Source: Planctomycetota bacterium (GTDB lineage: Bacteria > Planctomycetota > J058 > JAJDCP01). Taken from it: a stretch of DNA of 64,000 nucleotides. The notes beneath the pieces are model-generated. The model was not told the DNA's origin, made no database searches, and was given only the letters and a program-made list of their open reading frames with translations. This document shows positions 35,140-44,563 of the stretch, in pieces; position 1 is the first letter of the stretch; every line of letters starts with the position of its first letter. Made by a program: the position numbers and the translations under genes. The stretch covers positions 98,827-162,826 of the forward strand of contig JAJDCP010000084.1 in the NCBI GenBank assembly GCA_029260765.1, read 5' to 3'.

Positions 35140-37653
35140 TCAGGAGAACTGGGGAGGCACGCCGAAGACGATCTTGACCGGGCTGACGCTCGGGTGGGCG
35201 TAGTCGGGCAAGGGATCCTCCTCCGGCTCGGCCAGCTCCGCCCGGATCCGGCTCAGGGATTGATAGAGCACCGACTGCTTGTAATCGGTGGGAAACAGCC
35301 CCTCAGAGAGAGGTACGGCGAACTTGTCGTACGTGAAGTCCTTCATCACGGCCTCCAGGTCCTTCTTTGTCACATCGGTCATCAGCTCCCACATCCTCTT
35401 GGCTGACTCCGGGCCCCATGAACCCTTCTCGGGCCCGTATTGGGCGTTGAGAAGGACCTTTTCCATGACCTGCATCGGCGCGATCTGCTTGGGGCGGTCC
35501 GTCAGCGTCAGCGGCAGGCCAAAGTACGAGCGCCAGTCATCGCCGCCGTCGAAGCCGAGCATGCCAAAGATCATCTCGGTCAGGACCTTGATGGAACCCA
35601 TCTGGTAGAACACCATGAACAGCGGCGCATAGTACTCTTCCTCGTCCTGCACCTTCTTCTTCATCAGGCCATCCGTGCCGTCGACGTCCGCTTCGTCATC
35701 AACGGGCCAGTTGCCAGGCAGAATGTGGGCCAGGTTGAACGGGATGTCCTCGAAACGGCGCTGGACTTCCTCGTTCTTCTGAAGCTTCTTGATGACGGCG
35801 TTCACGAACAGCTTCTTCTTGTTCCCGCCCCTCGAGGACTTCGGCAGGTAGCTCTTCTTGCGGAGCGCGTCGCCGAGCAGCTTTCCCAGCCACTGTGCGC
35901 CGTTCTCCTGCTCGTTGAAGACCGCCTCGGCGAACAACAGACTCATGCTGCTGAGCAGCTTGTCCCGCGCTTCGGCCGTCTCTTTCAGCGCGTTGCGCCA
36001 GCGCTGGCCGACCTTGAGCTCTTCGAGGCGTGCGCCGATCTGCTCCACCTTCTTGGCGACCTGTCCCGCTTCGACAGCTTCGATCTGATGCTCGAACAGC
36101 TCCTCGTGATAGTAGATCGTCGCGGCCGCGCGAGCGATCGCAGAGATCGACAGGGCGTGGGTGGGATCGATGGCTTTGTGGGCGATCTCGGAGAAGACCG
36201 TGAAGAAGGAGTCCACGAGCCTCTGACTTGTCGGATTGTCGCTCTCCAGGACGCTCTTGGCCTTTTCGTTCAGCAGGGCGAACTGTTCCGTCAGATGCGT
36301 CCGCGCGTCACTCTGCACGTAGGTCTGGATCGACTTCGGGTCTGGCTCCTTCTCCTCTTCGACAAAGGGGACCAGCTTCAGGCGTCCATCGCTATCGAGC
36401 TCGAGGTCCTTGAAGCGCGTGCTGGCCCCATCGTCGGGGCCATCCCGGAACACGACGCGCCCCTCTTTCATCGTCAGGACGCCTCGCGGGGCGGGGGCCT
36501 CCTTGACGACCTCGGTGATCTCTTCGATCGCCTCGGGAGCTTCGTACTCCAGCTCGTAGATCGCGTCCTTCATCTGCTTCCAACTCGTCTTGGTGTCCCT
36601 GACGCGCGCGCCGACCTTCTTGATGGCGTCGATACTCTTGCTGGAGAAGCGCACCAGAGGATCCTTGATGAAGGGCTGGCTGAGAGCCTTGTCAGCATAG
36701 GAAGCATAGGTCGCGATGGTGTCGATCTTGGCATTGATCGCATCGATCTCAGCGCGCGACGCCTGCTCCTTCAACTTCCACTGACCGGCGAAGCTGTCCG
36801 CCATCTCCTTGACCTGCGACAGGAACTCTGTCCGTTCGCGCCGGACGGCCGCGCGAAAACCCGTGGCACTCTCCTGCAGCTTGGTGAAGTGGGCATTCTG
36901 CGAGCGACCGGCGACCCCCAGGGACTTGAGGAGCAGACCCAGGTAGTAGCTGGCATGTAAGAAAAACGACCCCATGGAAGTCTGTTCCCCGCCTGAGCTG
37001 GGGGGCTGGAAGTTGCCGAGGAGCTTGCTGCCGAACAGCTTGCCCCCTTGGAACTGGTAGTAGCCGAAGTGGTCGAGGATGGCATGGTACTTCGTGATTT
37101 CTTGCACCAAGAGCTCAAACAGCGCGCAGATCAGATTCCAGCTGTATTCCAACCAGGTCAACTGGAACTTTGCCTCAATCAGCCGATCTCGCAGCTGTCG
37201 AATCGGCAAGAGTCCGTACTGCACGAAGGGACGATTGATCTTGTACTTGTCTGTCAGGTCTTCCACCGACAACTCTCCCGCCTCCTCGGCATCGATCGGG
37301 TACTCTTCTCCAAATCCGGCAGAGATGTTCCATTTCCTGTAGTTGATCTTCATCGACTTCAGACACTTTGCGCACAGCTCGATCGCGGCGTCAATCTGAG
37401 GTTGGATGTCCTGGACGACGGTCTTCCGGCTGATCTTCATCAGATTCTGGATCCCCAGAGCGCCGCGAAGATACTCCTGCCAATCCGCGTCTTTGAGATA
37501 CCTGTAGTGTTCCTGCCAATGCTGCTCAAAGAAGGCCTTGGTGTAGCCCAGCTGGCCCATTTTCAGGTTGACCTGGTCGTCGACACCCTTGGTGATGAAC
37601 TCTTCCTTGTGTGTTGTCCCCAGCAGGATGTTCTGAATGCTGTCTTTTGCCAT
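35140..37653 (-). CDS. Large uncharacterised protein downstream of an LxTGR gene
   Basis: An 837-residue, mainly helical, strongly charged protein with no recognised family, signal peptide or membrane helix. Features seen: aromatic N-terminal helices (FFEQHWQEHYRYLKDADWQE), a central region with coiled-coil character (SRAEIDAINAKIDTIATYAS), an acidic insert near 390-440 (LVPFVEEEKEPDPKS) and an Asp/Glu-rich loop (DDEADVDGTDG). ATG 37653 is preferred over 37671 because AGGGAAG lies just upstream of it. It is 71 nt after the Ig-like LxTGR gene on the same strand and likely cotranscribed. Codon and residue use (many Lys, Phe, Ile) is less GC-biased than its neighbours. Confidence 0.65.
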   Translation of the reverse strand: MAKDSIQNILLGTTHKEEFITKGVDDQVNLKMGQLGYTKAFFEQHWQEHYRYLKDADWQEYLRGALGIQNLMKISRKTVVQDIQPQIDAAIELCAKCLKSMKINYRKWNISAGFGEEYPIDAEEAGELSVEDLTDKYKINRPFVQYGLLPIRQLRDRLIEAKFQLTWLEYSWNLICALFELLVQEITKYHAILDHFGYYQFQGGKLFGSKLLGNFQPPSSGGEQTSMGSFFLHASYYLGLLLKSLGVAGRSQNAHFTKLQESATGFRAAVRRERTEFLSQVKEMADSFAGQWKLKEQASRAEIDAINAKIDTIATYASYADKALSQPFIKDPLVRFSSKSIDAIKKVGARVRDTKTSWKQMKDAIYELEYEAPEAIEEITEVVKEAPAPRGVLTMKEGRVVFRDGPDDGASTRFKDLELDSDGRLKLVPFVEEEKEPDPKSIQTYVQSDARTHLTEQFALLNEKAKSVLESDNPTSQRLVDSFFTVFSEIAHKAIDPTHALSISAIARAAATIYYHEELFEHQIEAVEAGQVAKKVEQIGARLEELKVGQRWRNALKETAEARDKLLSSMSLLFAEAVFNEQENGAQWLGKLLGDALRKKSYLPKSSRGGNKKKLFVNAVIKKLQKNEEVQRRFEDIPFNLAHILPGNWPVDDEADVDGTDGLMKKKVQDEEEYYAPLFMVFYQMGSIKVLTEMIFGMLGFDGGDDWRSYFGLPLTLTDRPKQIAPMQVMEKVLLNAQYGPEKGSWGPESAKRMWELMTDVTKKDLEAVMKDFTYDKFAVPLSEGLFPTDYKQSVLYQSLSRIRAELAEPEEDPLPDYAHPSVSPVKIVFGVPPQFS

Positions 37654-37724
37654 GGTTCTTCCCTGGTTCAATGGGTGAAGGTCGGTGACGAAGGGCTGTC
37701 AACTTCCGAAGAATCGCTACACAC

Positions 37725-38978
37725 CTACGCTCTCAGCTTGGACATCAACTTGGCGATCGGTGCCAACCCTGCCTTGATGACGTTTGTGAGACTCCTGACC
37801 GTGTCTCTCAGGTTGTGGACTTGCACCGTGATCGACAGCGCATCGCAAAGAAACAGCTCGTCCAACGGCATGGGGGCTTGCACGTGGGTCCAACACCTCC
37901 GATGCGCACGGGCGCCCTCCCCACGCTTAAGGGGAACCTCCAACAGCTCCAACGCATACGAGCCCCGCACCAGCCCTTCGAAGGCGATGGTGCCCGCCTG
38001 GTTGCTCGTCTGCGTGCGTAGCTCCGTGGCTTGGAAACCCGCGTCCGTTCTCTCGAGGCCCACCTGGATCCCCTGGATGGGTTGGCGCGCGCTGTCCACG
38101 AAGAGGACGGTCAAGCTGCCCAGGCGGATGCTGACGAGCGGCGCCGCACGCACGGTCTCCAGCGCCCGCTCATCGAGCTCCGCTGCGTCGCTGAGCGCGC
38201 ACTCCGCCAGACACAGCCGGTAGCTGCGACCCCCAACGAGTTGGACCGGAGGCCCGCACTCAGGCTCGTCGTCCGCCTCGCCGCGCAGCGTCCGCAAGAC
38301 GCCTTCGCCGTCGAGGTAGCCCGCGATCGACGCGCTGAAAGGCGCCGGAGCGGTCTTGTCATCCAGGTAGGCGAAGCACTGCGCGAGCGGCTTGCGGCTG
38401 GACATGTCCTGGAAGCGGACCTGGTCGAGGGTCTTCTCCTGGCGTTGGGGCGCGATCAGCGCTAGTGAGCTCAGCGCGCGCTTGATTCTGCTGGCCAGCC
38501 GCTCCTTGAGCTGCGCGAAGCGCGGGCGTACGCGGATCTCCAGGGTGGTCGTGGTGCTACCGTCGTGCGCGAGAACGCCAGGATCGCTGGAGAACTCCAG
38601 GCTGGTCTCGCGGATCTTGCCCTTGGGGCGCTCTCCCCCTTCTTGGGCCGCCACCGGATAGTGCAGGACCTCGACCTGGTAGCTGCCCTTGCCGAGGCCG
38701 GGAAACCGTGCCCTGCCGTCGTCTCCGGTCGTCTGCTCGAAGGCCTCCAGCCCGCCTTCGTCGGTCTCCAACCGCAGCTCGAGCTCGATCAATGCGCCGG
38801 CACGTGGCCGGTCTTCGCTGTCGAAGAACACCACCTCCAGGGTCCCCGGCCTGGAGATCTTGATCTTGTACACCCGCCCCGTGCGCAACCGGACACCCGC
38901 CGGCCCGTACGCCAGCGCGATGGGCTCCCGGCTTGGCGCGACGCCGGTGCCGGGTTCCGTTGTTCTCGTCGTGGCCAT
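37725..38978 (-). CDS. LxTGR-motif protein with two Ig-like (CarboxypepD_reg-like) repeats
   Basis: A 417-residue protein. Residues 27-41 read AGVRLRTGRVYKIKI, matching the motif of the proteins at 28.9 and 48.9 kb. Two similar beta modules follow: VVFFDSEDRPRAGALIELEL ... GDDGRARFPGLGKGSYQVEV near 50-105, and VLFVDSARQPIQGIQVGLER ... NQAGTIAFEGLVRGSYALEL near 290-350, both like CarboxypepD_reg/Cna-B domains. No signal peptide or enzyme motif. ATG 38978 follows GGGGAG. The 837-residue gene follows after 71 nt. A role as adaptor or carrier of that protein is inferred from position and motif. Confidence 0.7.
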   Translation of the reverse strand: MATTRTTEPGTGVAPSREPIALAYGPAGVRLRTGRVYKIKISRPGTLEVVFFDSEDRPRAGALIELELRLETDEGGLEAFEQTTGDDGRARFPGLGKGSYQVEVLHYPVAAQEGGERPKGKIRETSLEFSSDPGVLAHDGSTTTTLEIRVRPRFAQLKERLASRIKRALSSLALIAPQRQEKTLDQVRFQDMSSRKPLAQCFAYLDDKTAPAPFSASIAGYLDGEGVLRTLRGEADDEPECGPPVQLVGGRSYRLCLAECALSDAAELDERALETVRAAPLVSIRLGSLTVLFVDSARQPIQGIQVGLERTDAGFQATELRTQTSNQAGTIAFEGLVRGSYALELLEVPLKRGEGARAHRRCWTHVQAPMPLDELFLCDALSITVQVHNLRDTVRSLTNVIKAGLAPIAKLMSKLRA

Positions 38979-39083
38979 GACAGCGCTCCCCTCTATGCGG
39001 GGGACTCGCGGCGGTGTTCGGACACCGCGGTCCCGTTGACGGCTCTACGTCCCTTTTGTTGGGCAGCGAGGGAGGGTCAGGAT

Positions 39084-42000
39084 ATGTCAGTTTTTTTTGC
39101 CGCCGGGATCAGCGGACGCTCGAGCTCTCCCGAAGAGATCGAGGCGTTCCGGAGGTTCCACCACGTCAACGCACGCCCGACGCACCCGTTGTACGAGCCG
39201 TGTGTTTCGCATTACCTGAGGGCTGGCAGCCTGTGCGCGGGCTTGAGCTTTCCTGTATATTCGCAAGGAACCCGCGACCGCGGACCCGCGCGCATGCCTC
39301 CACCCGCCAGACAGCAGCCGGCCCTCGAGCTCCCCGAAGTTCCGGGCTTGCGCCTGCTCCGCTCTCTCGGACGCGGCGCTCAAGGTGCCGTGTACCTGGC
39401 GCGCACCGAGGATGCCCCCGCGCAGGAGGTCGCCGTCAAGGTCCTCGCTGGCGACAGCTGTATCGCGACCTGGCGGAGGCTCCAGGCCCTGCGTCCCCAA
39501 GATAGCAACGGGCGCCTGATCGAGGCCTACGACTGTGGCGCACTGCCCGACGGCGGGAGCTACATCTCGATGGCCTACCTTCCTCGGGGAAGCTTGAAAG
39601 AGCTGTTGAAAGCCCGCGGCGCGCTGCCCGAGAGCGAGGCTCTGGCGCTGGCGAGCCAGCTGTGTGAAGCGCTCGCGCTGCTGCACAGCGCCCGGATCAT
39701 CCACCGGGATGTCAAGCCCTCCAACGTTCTGCTGCGCTCCGAGGACCAGGTCTGCCTGGCCGATTTCGGCTTGACCCGCGGCACCAGCAGCCTGGTCTCG
39801 GTCGCAGGCACGCCCGGGTTCTGTGCACCGGAGCTCTTCGATGGGGTGCTCCCGAACGGGGAGCGGGAACAGATCGACCTCTACGCGCTGGCTGCGACCT
39901 TGCATGCGATGCTCACCTGCAGAGCTCCGCGGCCAGGCGTGGCCGACGTCTTCGCCCTCGAGAGGCAGGGCGTCTCGCGGCCCACACAAGCTCTGCTGGT
40001 CGAAGCTCTGGCGCGCGATCCGCGGCGTCGTCCGCGCAGTGCCCGTGCGTTCAGTGAGGCACTGGCAGCCTGCGCAGAGCCGCCCGCAGACCCCGGACCG
40101 GCGCCCGTCCTGGCCGTCAGCACCGACTGGATCGAGACCGCCGCGAGCGTCGGCCAGCCCGTTCCGGAGCGCGATCCCGTCCCGTGGAGCTATGCGCCCA
40201 GCGAGCGCTACGTGCTGCGAGAAGAGATCGGGCGCGGCGGCATGGGGGTGGTGTTTCGTGCCCTCGATCAGACACTGCGGCGTGAGGTCGCCGTCAAAGT
40301 GATCGCGCAGCGCCTCGGAGACCGCCCCGAGGTTCTCTCGCGCTTCGTGCGAGAAGCGCAGGCGACCGGCCAGCTCCAACATCCGGGCATCGTTCCGATC
40401 TACGACATCGCGAAGGACCCCGGGGGTCGGGTCTTCTTCGCGATGAAACTGGTCCAGGGTCGCACTCTGGCGGAGGTGTTCCGGGACGCGCAACGCGGCC
40501 AGGGCCCTACGCTCTTCCGGCTGTTGGAGATCTTTGTCGACATCGTCCGCAGCGTCGCTTTTGCCCATGGCCGTGGCGTGATCCATCGCGACCTCAAGCC
40601 CGGCAATGTGATGATCGGAGACTTTGGCGAAGTCCAGGTGATGGACTGGGGTCTGGCCAAGCTGTTCTCGGAACCCTGTGGCCCGCAATGGGTTTCCCAC
40701 GCGCCCGCTGAGGATGGTCTGACCCAGGGGGGCTCGTTGCTGGGTACCCCTGCGTACATGGCGCCCGAACAGGCGGCTGATTCGCGGGCAGCCACGGCCT
40801 CCAGCGACATCTTCTCGCTGGGCTCGATCCTCTACGAGCTGCTGGTCGGAGAGGCCCTCTTCGAGGGTTGCTCACGGGCGCAGATCCTGAGCCAGCTGCG
40901 GACGGGAAGCCCCCCGCTGCCGGACCGCTTTCCTCGGGGCGTCGCGCGCGAGCTGCAGGCGGTCTGCCGCAAGGCTCTCGCGCGTGCCCCCGAGGAGCGC
41001 TATGCGACAGCCGAAGAGCTGGCCGAGGATGTCCAGGCACACATAGAAGGCAGGCCCGTGCGTGCCGCGCCCCAGGGCATCTTCGGGCGCCTGAGCAAAG
41101 CGGCGCGCCGCAACCCACGCACCAGCCTGACGTTCATGGTCCTGCTGGGGCTGCTGAGCATCATCTCGCTCGGCGGTTTTGGCGCGTTGTCTGCGGCACT
41201 TGGCGACCGCAACGAGGCGCTACGCGGCTACCGCAGCCTCTCTGATCTGAAGCGTCTGGCGATGCTCGATGCCTGGGAATCAGGTGCCCGCCAGGACCCG
41301 GACAGCCTGGGGCTGTGGATCGGGCTGGCCGACGAGCTGTGCTCACGGCTTCCTGGCTACCGCGAAGACCTGGAGCGGCTCTCGGAACAGCAGGGTTCAG
41401 ACGCTGACCAGGACAGCTGGCTGCGCGCCCGGCTCTACGAGCTGGTGGGGCGCACGGAGGCTCTGGCCGTGGGCAGACTGGAGACCCAGCGCTCCCGGCT
41501 GGCGGTTCAGCAGGCATACGCCCCGGCGTGGGCGGAGGCGATCAGCGCCGTCGCGGAGAGCTCCTCGATCTATCGCGGTCTGCGGCTGCGTCGCACAGCC
41601 GACCTTGTTCCCCTCGGCAGGGACCCGCATTCAGGCCTGTGGGAATTCGGCCATCTCCTGAGTGGTACACCGGCTCGGCGCGATGCGGAGGGTGTCCTGC
41701 GCGTGGAGGAGGCAACAGGCCTGGTCTTCGTGCTGATTCCGCCAGGCAGTTTCTCGATGGGCAGCGAGGGGTTTCTGGCCTCCATCCGCGAGAAACCCGT
41801 GCATCGGGTCCGCCTGGACGGCTTCTTCCTGTCCAAGTACGAGCTGACACAAGGCCAGTGGCTGCGCTTGAGCGGGAGCCAGCCCAGCGCTCATGCCACC
41901 GAGGCCGGGTATTCGCTGGACTATCCACTCGAGTCGGTGCTCTGGAGCGACCTGGACACCGGCCTGCGGGCCGCCGGCCTGCGCCTGCCGACCGAAGCCC

Positions 42001-42401
42001 AGTGGGAGTACGCAGCGCGGGCAGGCACGACCAGCGACTTCTGGACGGGCGACGATGAGGCGAGCATCGTCGGCCGGGAGAACCTCGCGCGTGAGGGGGC
42101 GACGATCGCGAAGGTCGGTTGCTTCGATCCCAACCCCTGGGGCCTGTACGACGTGATGGGGAACGTCGCCGAGTGGTGCGAGGACCAGCATGTCTCCTAC
42201 GAGCACGCCCCGATCAATGGGCGCGGCGAACGGCCCGCTGACGCCGAGCCCTACGGTTTGCGCCGGGTCTGCCGGGGCGCCAACTACCGCATCTACCCGA
42301 TGGGAGCACGCTCGGCCAGCCGTGGAAACCTGCCTCCAGGTATCCCTTCCGGTGACGTGTTTGGCTGCCGGCCCACGCGGCTGCTCGCGGGTCGGCCCTA
42401 G
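39084..42401 (+). CDS. Tandem Ser/Thr kinase fused to an FGE/SUMF1 domain
   Basis: A 1105-residue protein with two kinase domains. The first (about 85-330) has GRGAQGAVYLAR, VAVKVL, IIHRDVKPSN (His207, Asp209), DFG (Asp227) and CAPE. The second (about 375-650) has GRGGMGVVFRAL, VAVKVI, VIHRDLKPGN (His501, Asp503), DWG (Asp521) and GTPAYMAPEQ. A helix (LTFMVLLGLLSIISLGGFGA) crosses the membrane near 676-695. The C-terminal 235 residues are FGE-like (IPPGSFSMGSEG, YELTQGQWLRLSGSQPS, LRLPTEAQWEYAARAGT, WGLYDVMGNVAEWCED). Both kinases look active. ATG 39084 follows GGGAGGG. A run of eight T lies in codons 3-5. ATG 39294 is a fallback start. Confidence 0.9.
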   Translation: MSVFFAAGISGRSSSPEEIEAFRRFHHVNARPTHPLYEPCVSHYLRAGSLCAGLSFPVYSQGTRDRGPARMPPPARQQPALELPEVPGLRLLRSLGRGAQGAVYLARTEDAPAQEVAVKVLAGDSCIATWRRLQALRPQDSNGRLIEAYDCGALPDGGSYISMAYLPRGSLKELLKARGALPESEALALASQLCEALALLHSARIIHRDVKPSNVLLRSEDQVCLADFGLTRGTSSLVSVAGTPGFCAPELFDGVLPNGEREQIDLYALAATLHAMLTCRAPRPGVADVFALERQGVSRPTQALLVEALARDPRRRPRSARAFSEALAACAEPPADPGPAPVLAVSTDWIETAASVGQPVPERDPVPWSYAPSERYVLREEIGRGGMGVVFRALDQTLRREVAVKVIAQRLGDRPEVLSRFVREAQATGQLQHPGIVPIYDIAKDPGGRVFFAMKLVQGRTLAEVFRDAQRGQGPTLFRLLEIFVDIVRSVAFAHGRGVIHRDLKPGNVMIGDFGEVQVMDWGLAKLFSEPCGPQWVSHAPAEDGLTQGGSLLGTPAYMAPEQAADSRAATASSDIFSLGSILYELLVGEALFEGCSRAQILSQLRTGSPPLPDRFPRGVARELQAVCRKALARAPEERYATAEELAEDVQAHIEGRPVRAAPQGIFGRLSKAARRNPRTSLTFMVLLGLLSIISLGGFGALSAALGDRNEALRGYRSLSDLKRLAMLDAWESGARQDPDSLGLWIGLADELCSRLPGYREDLERLSEQQGSDADQDSWLRARLYELVGRTEALAVGRLETQRSRLAVQQAYAPAWAEAISAVAESSSIYRGLRLRRTADLVPLGRDPHSGLWEFGHLLSGTPARRDAEGVLRVEEATGLVFVLIPPGSFSMGSEGFLASIREKPVHRVRLDGFFLSKYELTQGQWLRLSGSQPSAHATEAGYSLDYPLESVLWSDLDTGLRAAGLRLPTEAQWEYAARAGTTSDFWTGDDEASIVGRENLAREGATIAKVGCFDPNPWGLYDVMGNVAEWCEDQHVSYEHAPINGRGERPADAEPYGLRRVCRGANYRIYPMGARSASRGNLPPGIPSGDVFGCRPTRLLAGRP
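39091..39098 (+). repeat. T8 homopolymer inside codons 3-5 of the dual kinase
   Basis: Eight consecutive T immediately after ATG TCA G. In a genome this GC-rich such a run at the start of a gene is a candidate slippage site; one base gained or lost would abolish translation from ATG 39084. Confidence 0.8.
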
Positions 42402-42704
42402 CCGCCCGACCAGGCCGACCCGTCTCGCGTGCGACAACCCAGAAGGCACAGCGACCGGTGTGGGACGGCGATGGCTTTGCATCGACGCAGTGGAACTTGG
42501 GAGTCTGGTCGAAGAGGCTGGCCTCAGGCGCTGACGAGCCTGTACGTGCCAACGCCGAGAATCTCTCAGTTCTCTTTGATACGCAGGCCGCGCCCAAGGA
42601 TGTGTATTCGGCTCCGATACACACAGCAGGAAGGAGAGCGTTTATGCAGAAATCGTTGCGACCACCATCAATATTGTGCAGCACTCACGAATCGGAGCAG
42701 TCTT
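42402..42704. other. Intergenic region without a supported gene
   Basis: Short frames exist on both strands but none has homology, a ribosome site or consistent codon use. Base composition is less GC-rich than in the flanking genes. It leads into the MITE-like element. Confidence 0.5.
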
Positions 42705-42833
42705 CTGTAGCGGCGCTCTGTGAGCGCCGCTAGGCGCTCTGGCAAAGGTTGCATCCAGAGGTTCTGGGTTCGCCTTACGGATCGGTCTTCGTTGGCGCTC
42801 GCAGAGCGCCCTGGTCATAGACCGACGCTACAG
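42705..42833. mobile_element. 129-bp MITE-like element with terminal inverted repeats
   Basis: Ends are CTGTAGCG (42705-42712) and CGCTACAG (42826-42833), perfect inverted repeats that extend imperfectly for about 35 bp (CTGTAGCGgCGcTCTgTGA against CTGTAGCGtCGgTCTaTGA, then GGCGCTCTG in both). Each end also holds its own hairpin (GGCGCTC/GAGCGCC type). No coding capacity. A second, left-truncated copy in opposite orientation lies at 54808-54910. Target duplication is not obvious. 42834-43015 holds nothing recognisable. Confidence 0.7.
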
Positions 42834-43015
42834 GTGGTTCTCAGCAGATCGAAGGCATTGACCAAACCTGACTGAAGTCTGCGGGGCGAAGTCTCAATCA
42901 AAAGTTGACCATGTCAGGAGCTCTGAATCCGGACCCGGAATCGCACCGGCCTAGCCGCACCGTCGAAGCCTCTCCGCAACTCATCGCCCCGATCGAGCCC
43001 GCGACGCGTGTGAGG

Positions 43016-44242
43016 TCATTGCCGGCTCCAGCTGCGGCTCATGATGGTCACCTCGAGGTGCCCCTGATCGGTCTCGATCACGATCGACTTCAAGCGCTCA
43101 TAGGAGATGGTGTTGACGGAGATCCCCTGCGCGTCCACCGCCGCGCTGATGTCGATAGTGTTGGCCCCTGGAATCAGAAGAAGCGGGGGAACGTAGTCGA
43201 CCACGAAGCGGTCACGCACCACCACCCGGTGGACCTGCGCCGGACCGCCCCGATTCTGGCACTGGACCACGATGGTCTGGCCGCCTGCAGGGCCGACGCT
43301 CAAGAGCCGGAACTGGTCCAGCTCCAAAACCTGGGCGCGCATCCAACCCTGCACCACCAGCCCCCCCCAGACCGCGGACGCCGCCAGCAGCAGCGCGCCG
43401 AGCCACAGCAGCTGCGGGCCGGCGCGGCGCCTTTCGTGGGCGATCGCCGCCGCCCATGGTGGGGCAGGGTCGAGGCTGCGATGCAACTGCCGCAGGCAGG
43501 CCGCACCCGCGGGGATCGAGAAGTCGGCGTGCTCCGTGTCCTCGAGATAGAACCGCAGCACCGCGATGCCCCGCAGCTTGTCGAGCAGGTTTTCGGCAGG
43601 CAGCAGCGCCAGCCCGCGGATGTCGGCGAGCGCTATGGGGGTGTGCGTCCCGGTCCGTACGTCGAGATGATGCAGGCTGCCGTCCAGCAAGCCCAACGCT
43701 CCTGTGTGGGCGCTCTCTGCCCGTCGCGCCTGCCACAGCCAGCCTGGAATCCGGCCCAACTTGGTGGAAAATAAGCCGGCGAGCCGCTGGCGCTGGCCAT
43801 GGTCCACAAGCCAGGCGACGAACAGGGAGACCAGCAGCAGCGCGCCGAGCAGGCCGCTGATGATGAACATCCCATCGCCCGCATCCTGGCGGCGGGTCTG
43901 CCAGTCACTGAGCGCCCAGGAGAAGCCTATGCACCAGCACAGCAGGTTCATGCCCAGAAATGCGCACAGGAAGCGCGGCAGCCGCGCGAGGAAAACAGCA
44001 CCCGCCTGGTGCGCCCCGCCCCCGGGAGGCGTGGCTGTGCCCTGTACCGCGGGCTTGCGTGCCGAAGCCCGGGTCGTCGCACGCGTGCGCAGGTGCTCGG
44101 CGGCCGTGCGCAACGCCTGCTGCACATCGGTCTCGGTGGTTCCCGGCAGGTCGGCGAGCACCCCGGCGATGCTGCCCGTCCGGCTCAGAGCCTCGAGCAG
44201 CTGTGCGCCGTCGATGCGGGGGGAGTCTGATTCTGATGGCAT
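43016..44242 (-). CDS. Membrane protein of unknown function
   Basis: A 408-residue protein. Residues 1-80 are soluble (DGAQLLEALSRTGSIAGVLA), followed by two transmembrane helices (FLCAFLGMNLLCWCIGFSWA; MFIISGLLGALLLVSLFVAW), a soluble middle part with strands (GLLDGSLHHLDVRTGTHTPI), a third helix (LLWLGALLLAASAVWGGLVV) and a C-terminal beta domain with IVVQCQNRGGPAQVHRVVVR. Nothing identifies a family. The frame has strong GC bias at third positions. It is divergent from the small secreted protein gene. Confidence 0.65.
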   Translation of the reverse strand: MPSESDSPRIDGAQLLEALSRTGSIAGVLADLPGTTETDVQQALRTAAEHLRTRATTRASARKPAVQGTATPPGGGAHQAGAVFLARLPRFLCAFLGMNLLCWCIGFSWALSDWQTRRQDAGDGMFIISGLLGALLLVSLFVAWLVDHGQRQRLAGLFSTKLGRIPGWLWQARRAESAHTGALGLLDGSLHHLDVRTGTHTPIALADIRGLALLPAENLLDKLRGIAVLRFYLEDTEHADFSIPAGAACLRQLHRSLDPAPPWAAAIAHERRRAGPQLLWLGALLLAASAVWGGLVVQGWMRAQVLELDQFRLLSVGPAGGQTIVVQCQNRGGPAQVHRVVVRDRFVVDYVPPLLLIPGANTIDISAAVDAQGISVNTISYERLKSIVIETDQGHLEVTIMSRSWSRQ

Positions 44243-44563
44243 GGGCGTCCCGGCTTTCGCTTGTGCAGGTCAAGGGATAGCTGGGGGCTCAGGATATTGC
44301 AAGCGCAGACCATGTTTGGGCGCTCCTTCGTCCCTCATGCTGGCGCCGGAGGCGGTTGCAATCCGCCTGTCCGGCTGGTGCCAGCCGACCCCAGGCGGGT
44401 TTAGGATCGCTCATGCCCGACCGTTGGCCCAGCTGCTTGCGCAAGACACCGAAGAAGCGTGACTGTCGTCAACGGAGCCGATTCTTGCTGGATCTGGTAG
44501 GATGGCATGATTGGAAATGCCCCCAGCGCCCTTGACGAACCAGACTCGACCCGGAGGAAACCT
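44243..44563. other. Divergent intergenic region with a long hairpin
   Basis: 321 bp between divergent genes. 44341-44383 forms a broken stem: TGGC, CCGG and GGCGG pair with CCGCC, CCGG and GCCA around the loop ttgcaat. No clear -35/-10 pair was found in either direction. Confidence 0.45.

Noticed and set aside
42458..42733. Frame before the MITE-like element ending CERR
   Set aside because: Ends inside the element and lacks homology; ribosome-like GGAGAG before ATG 42644 is followed by only 29 codons.
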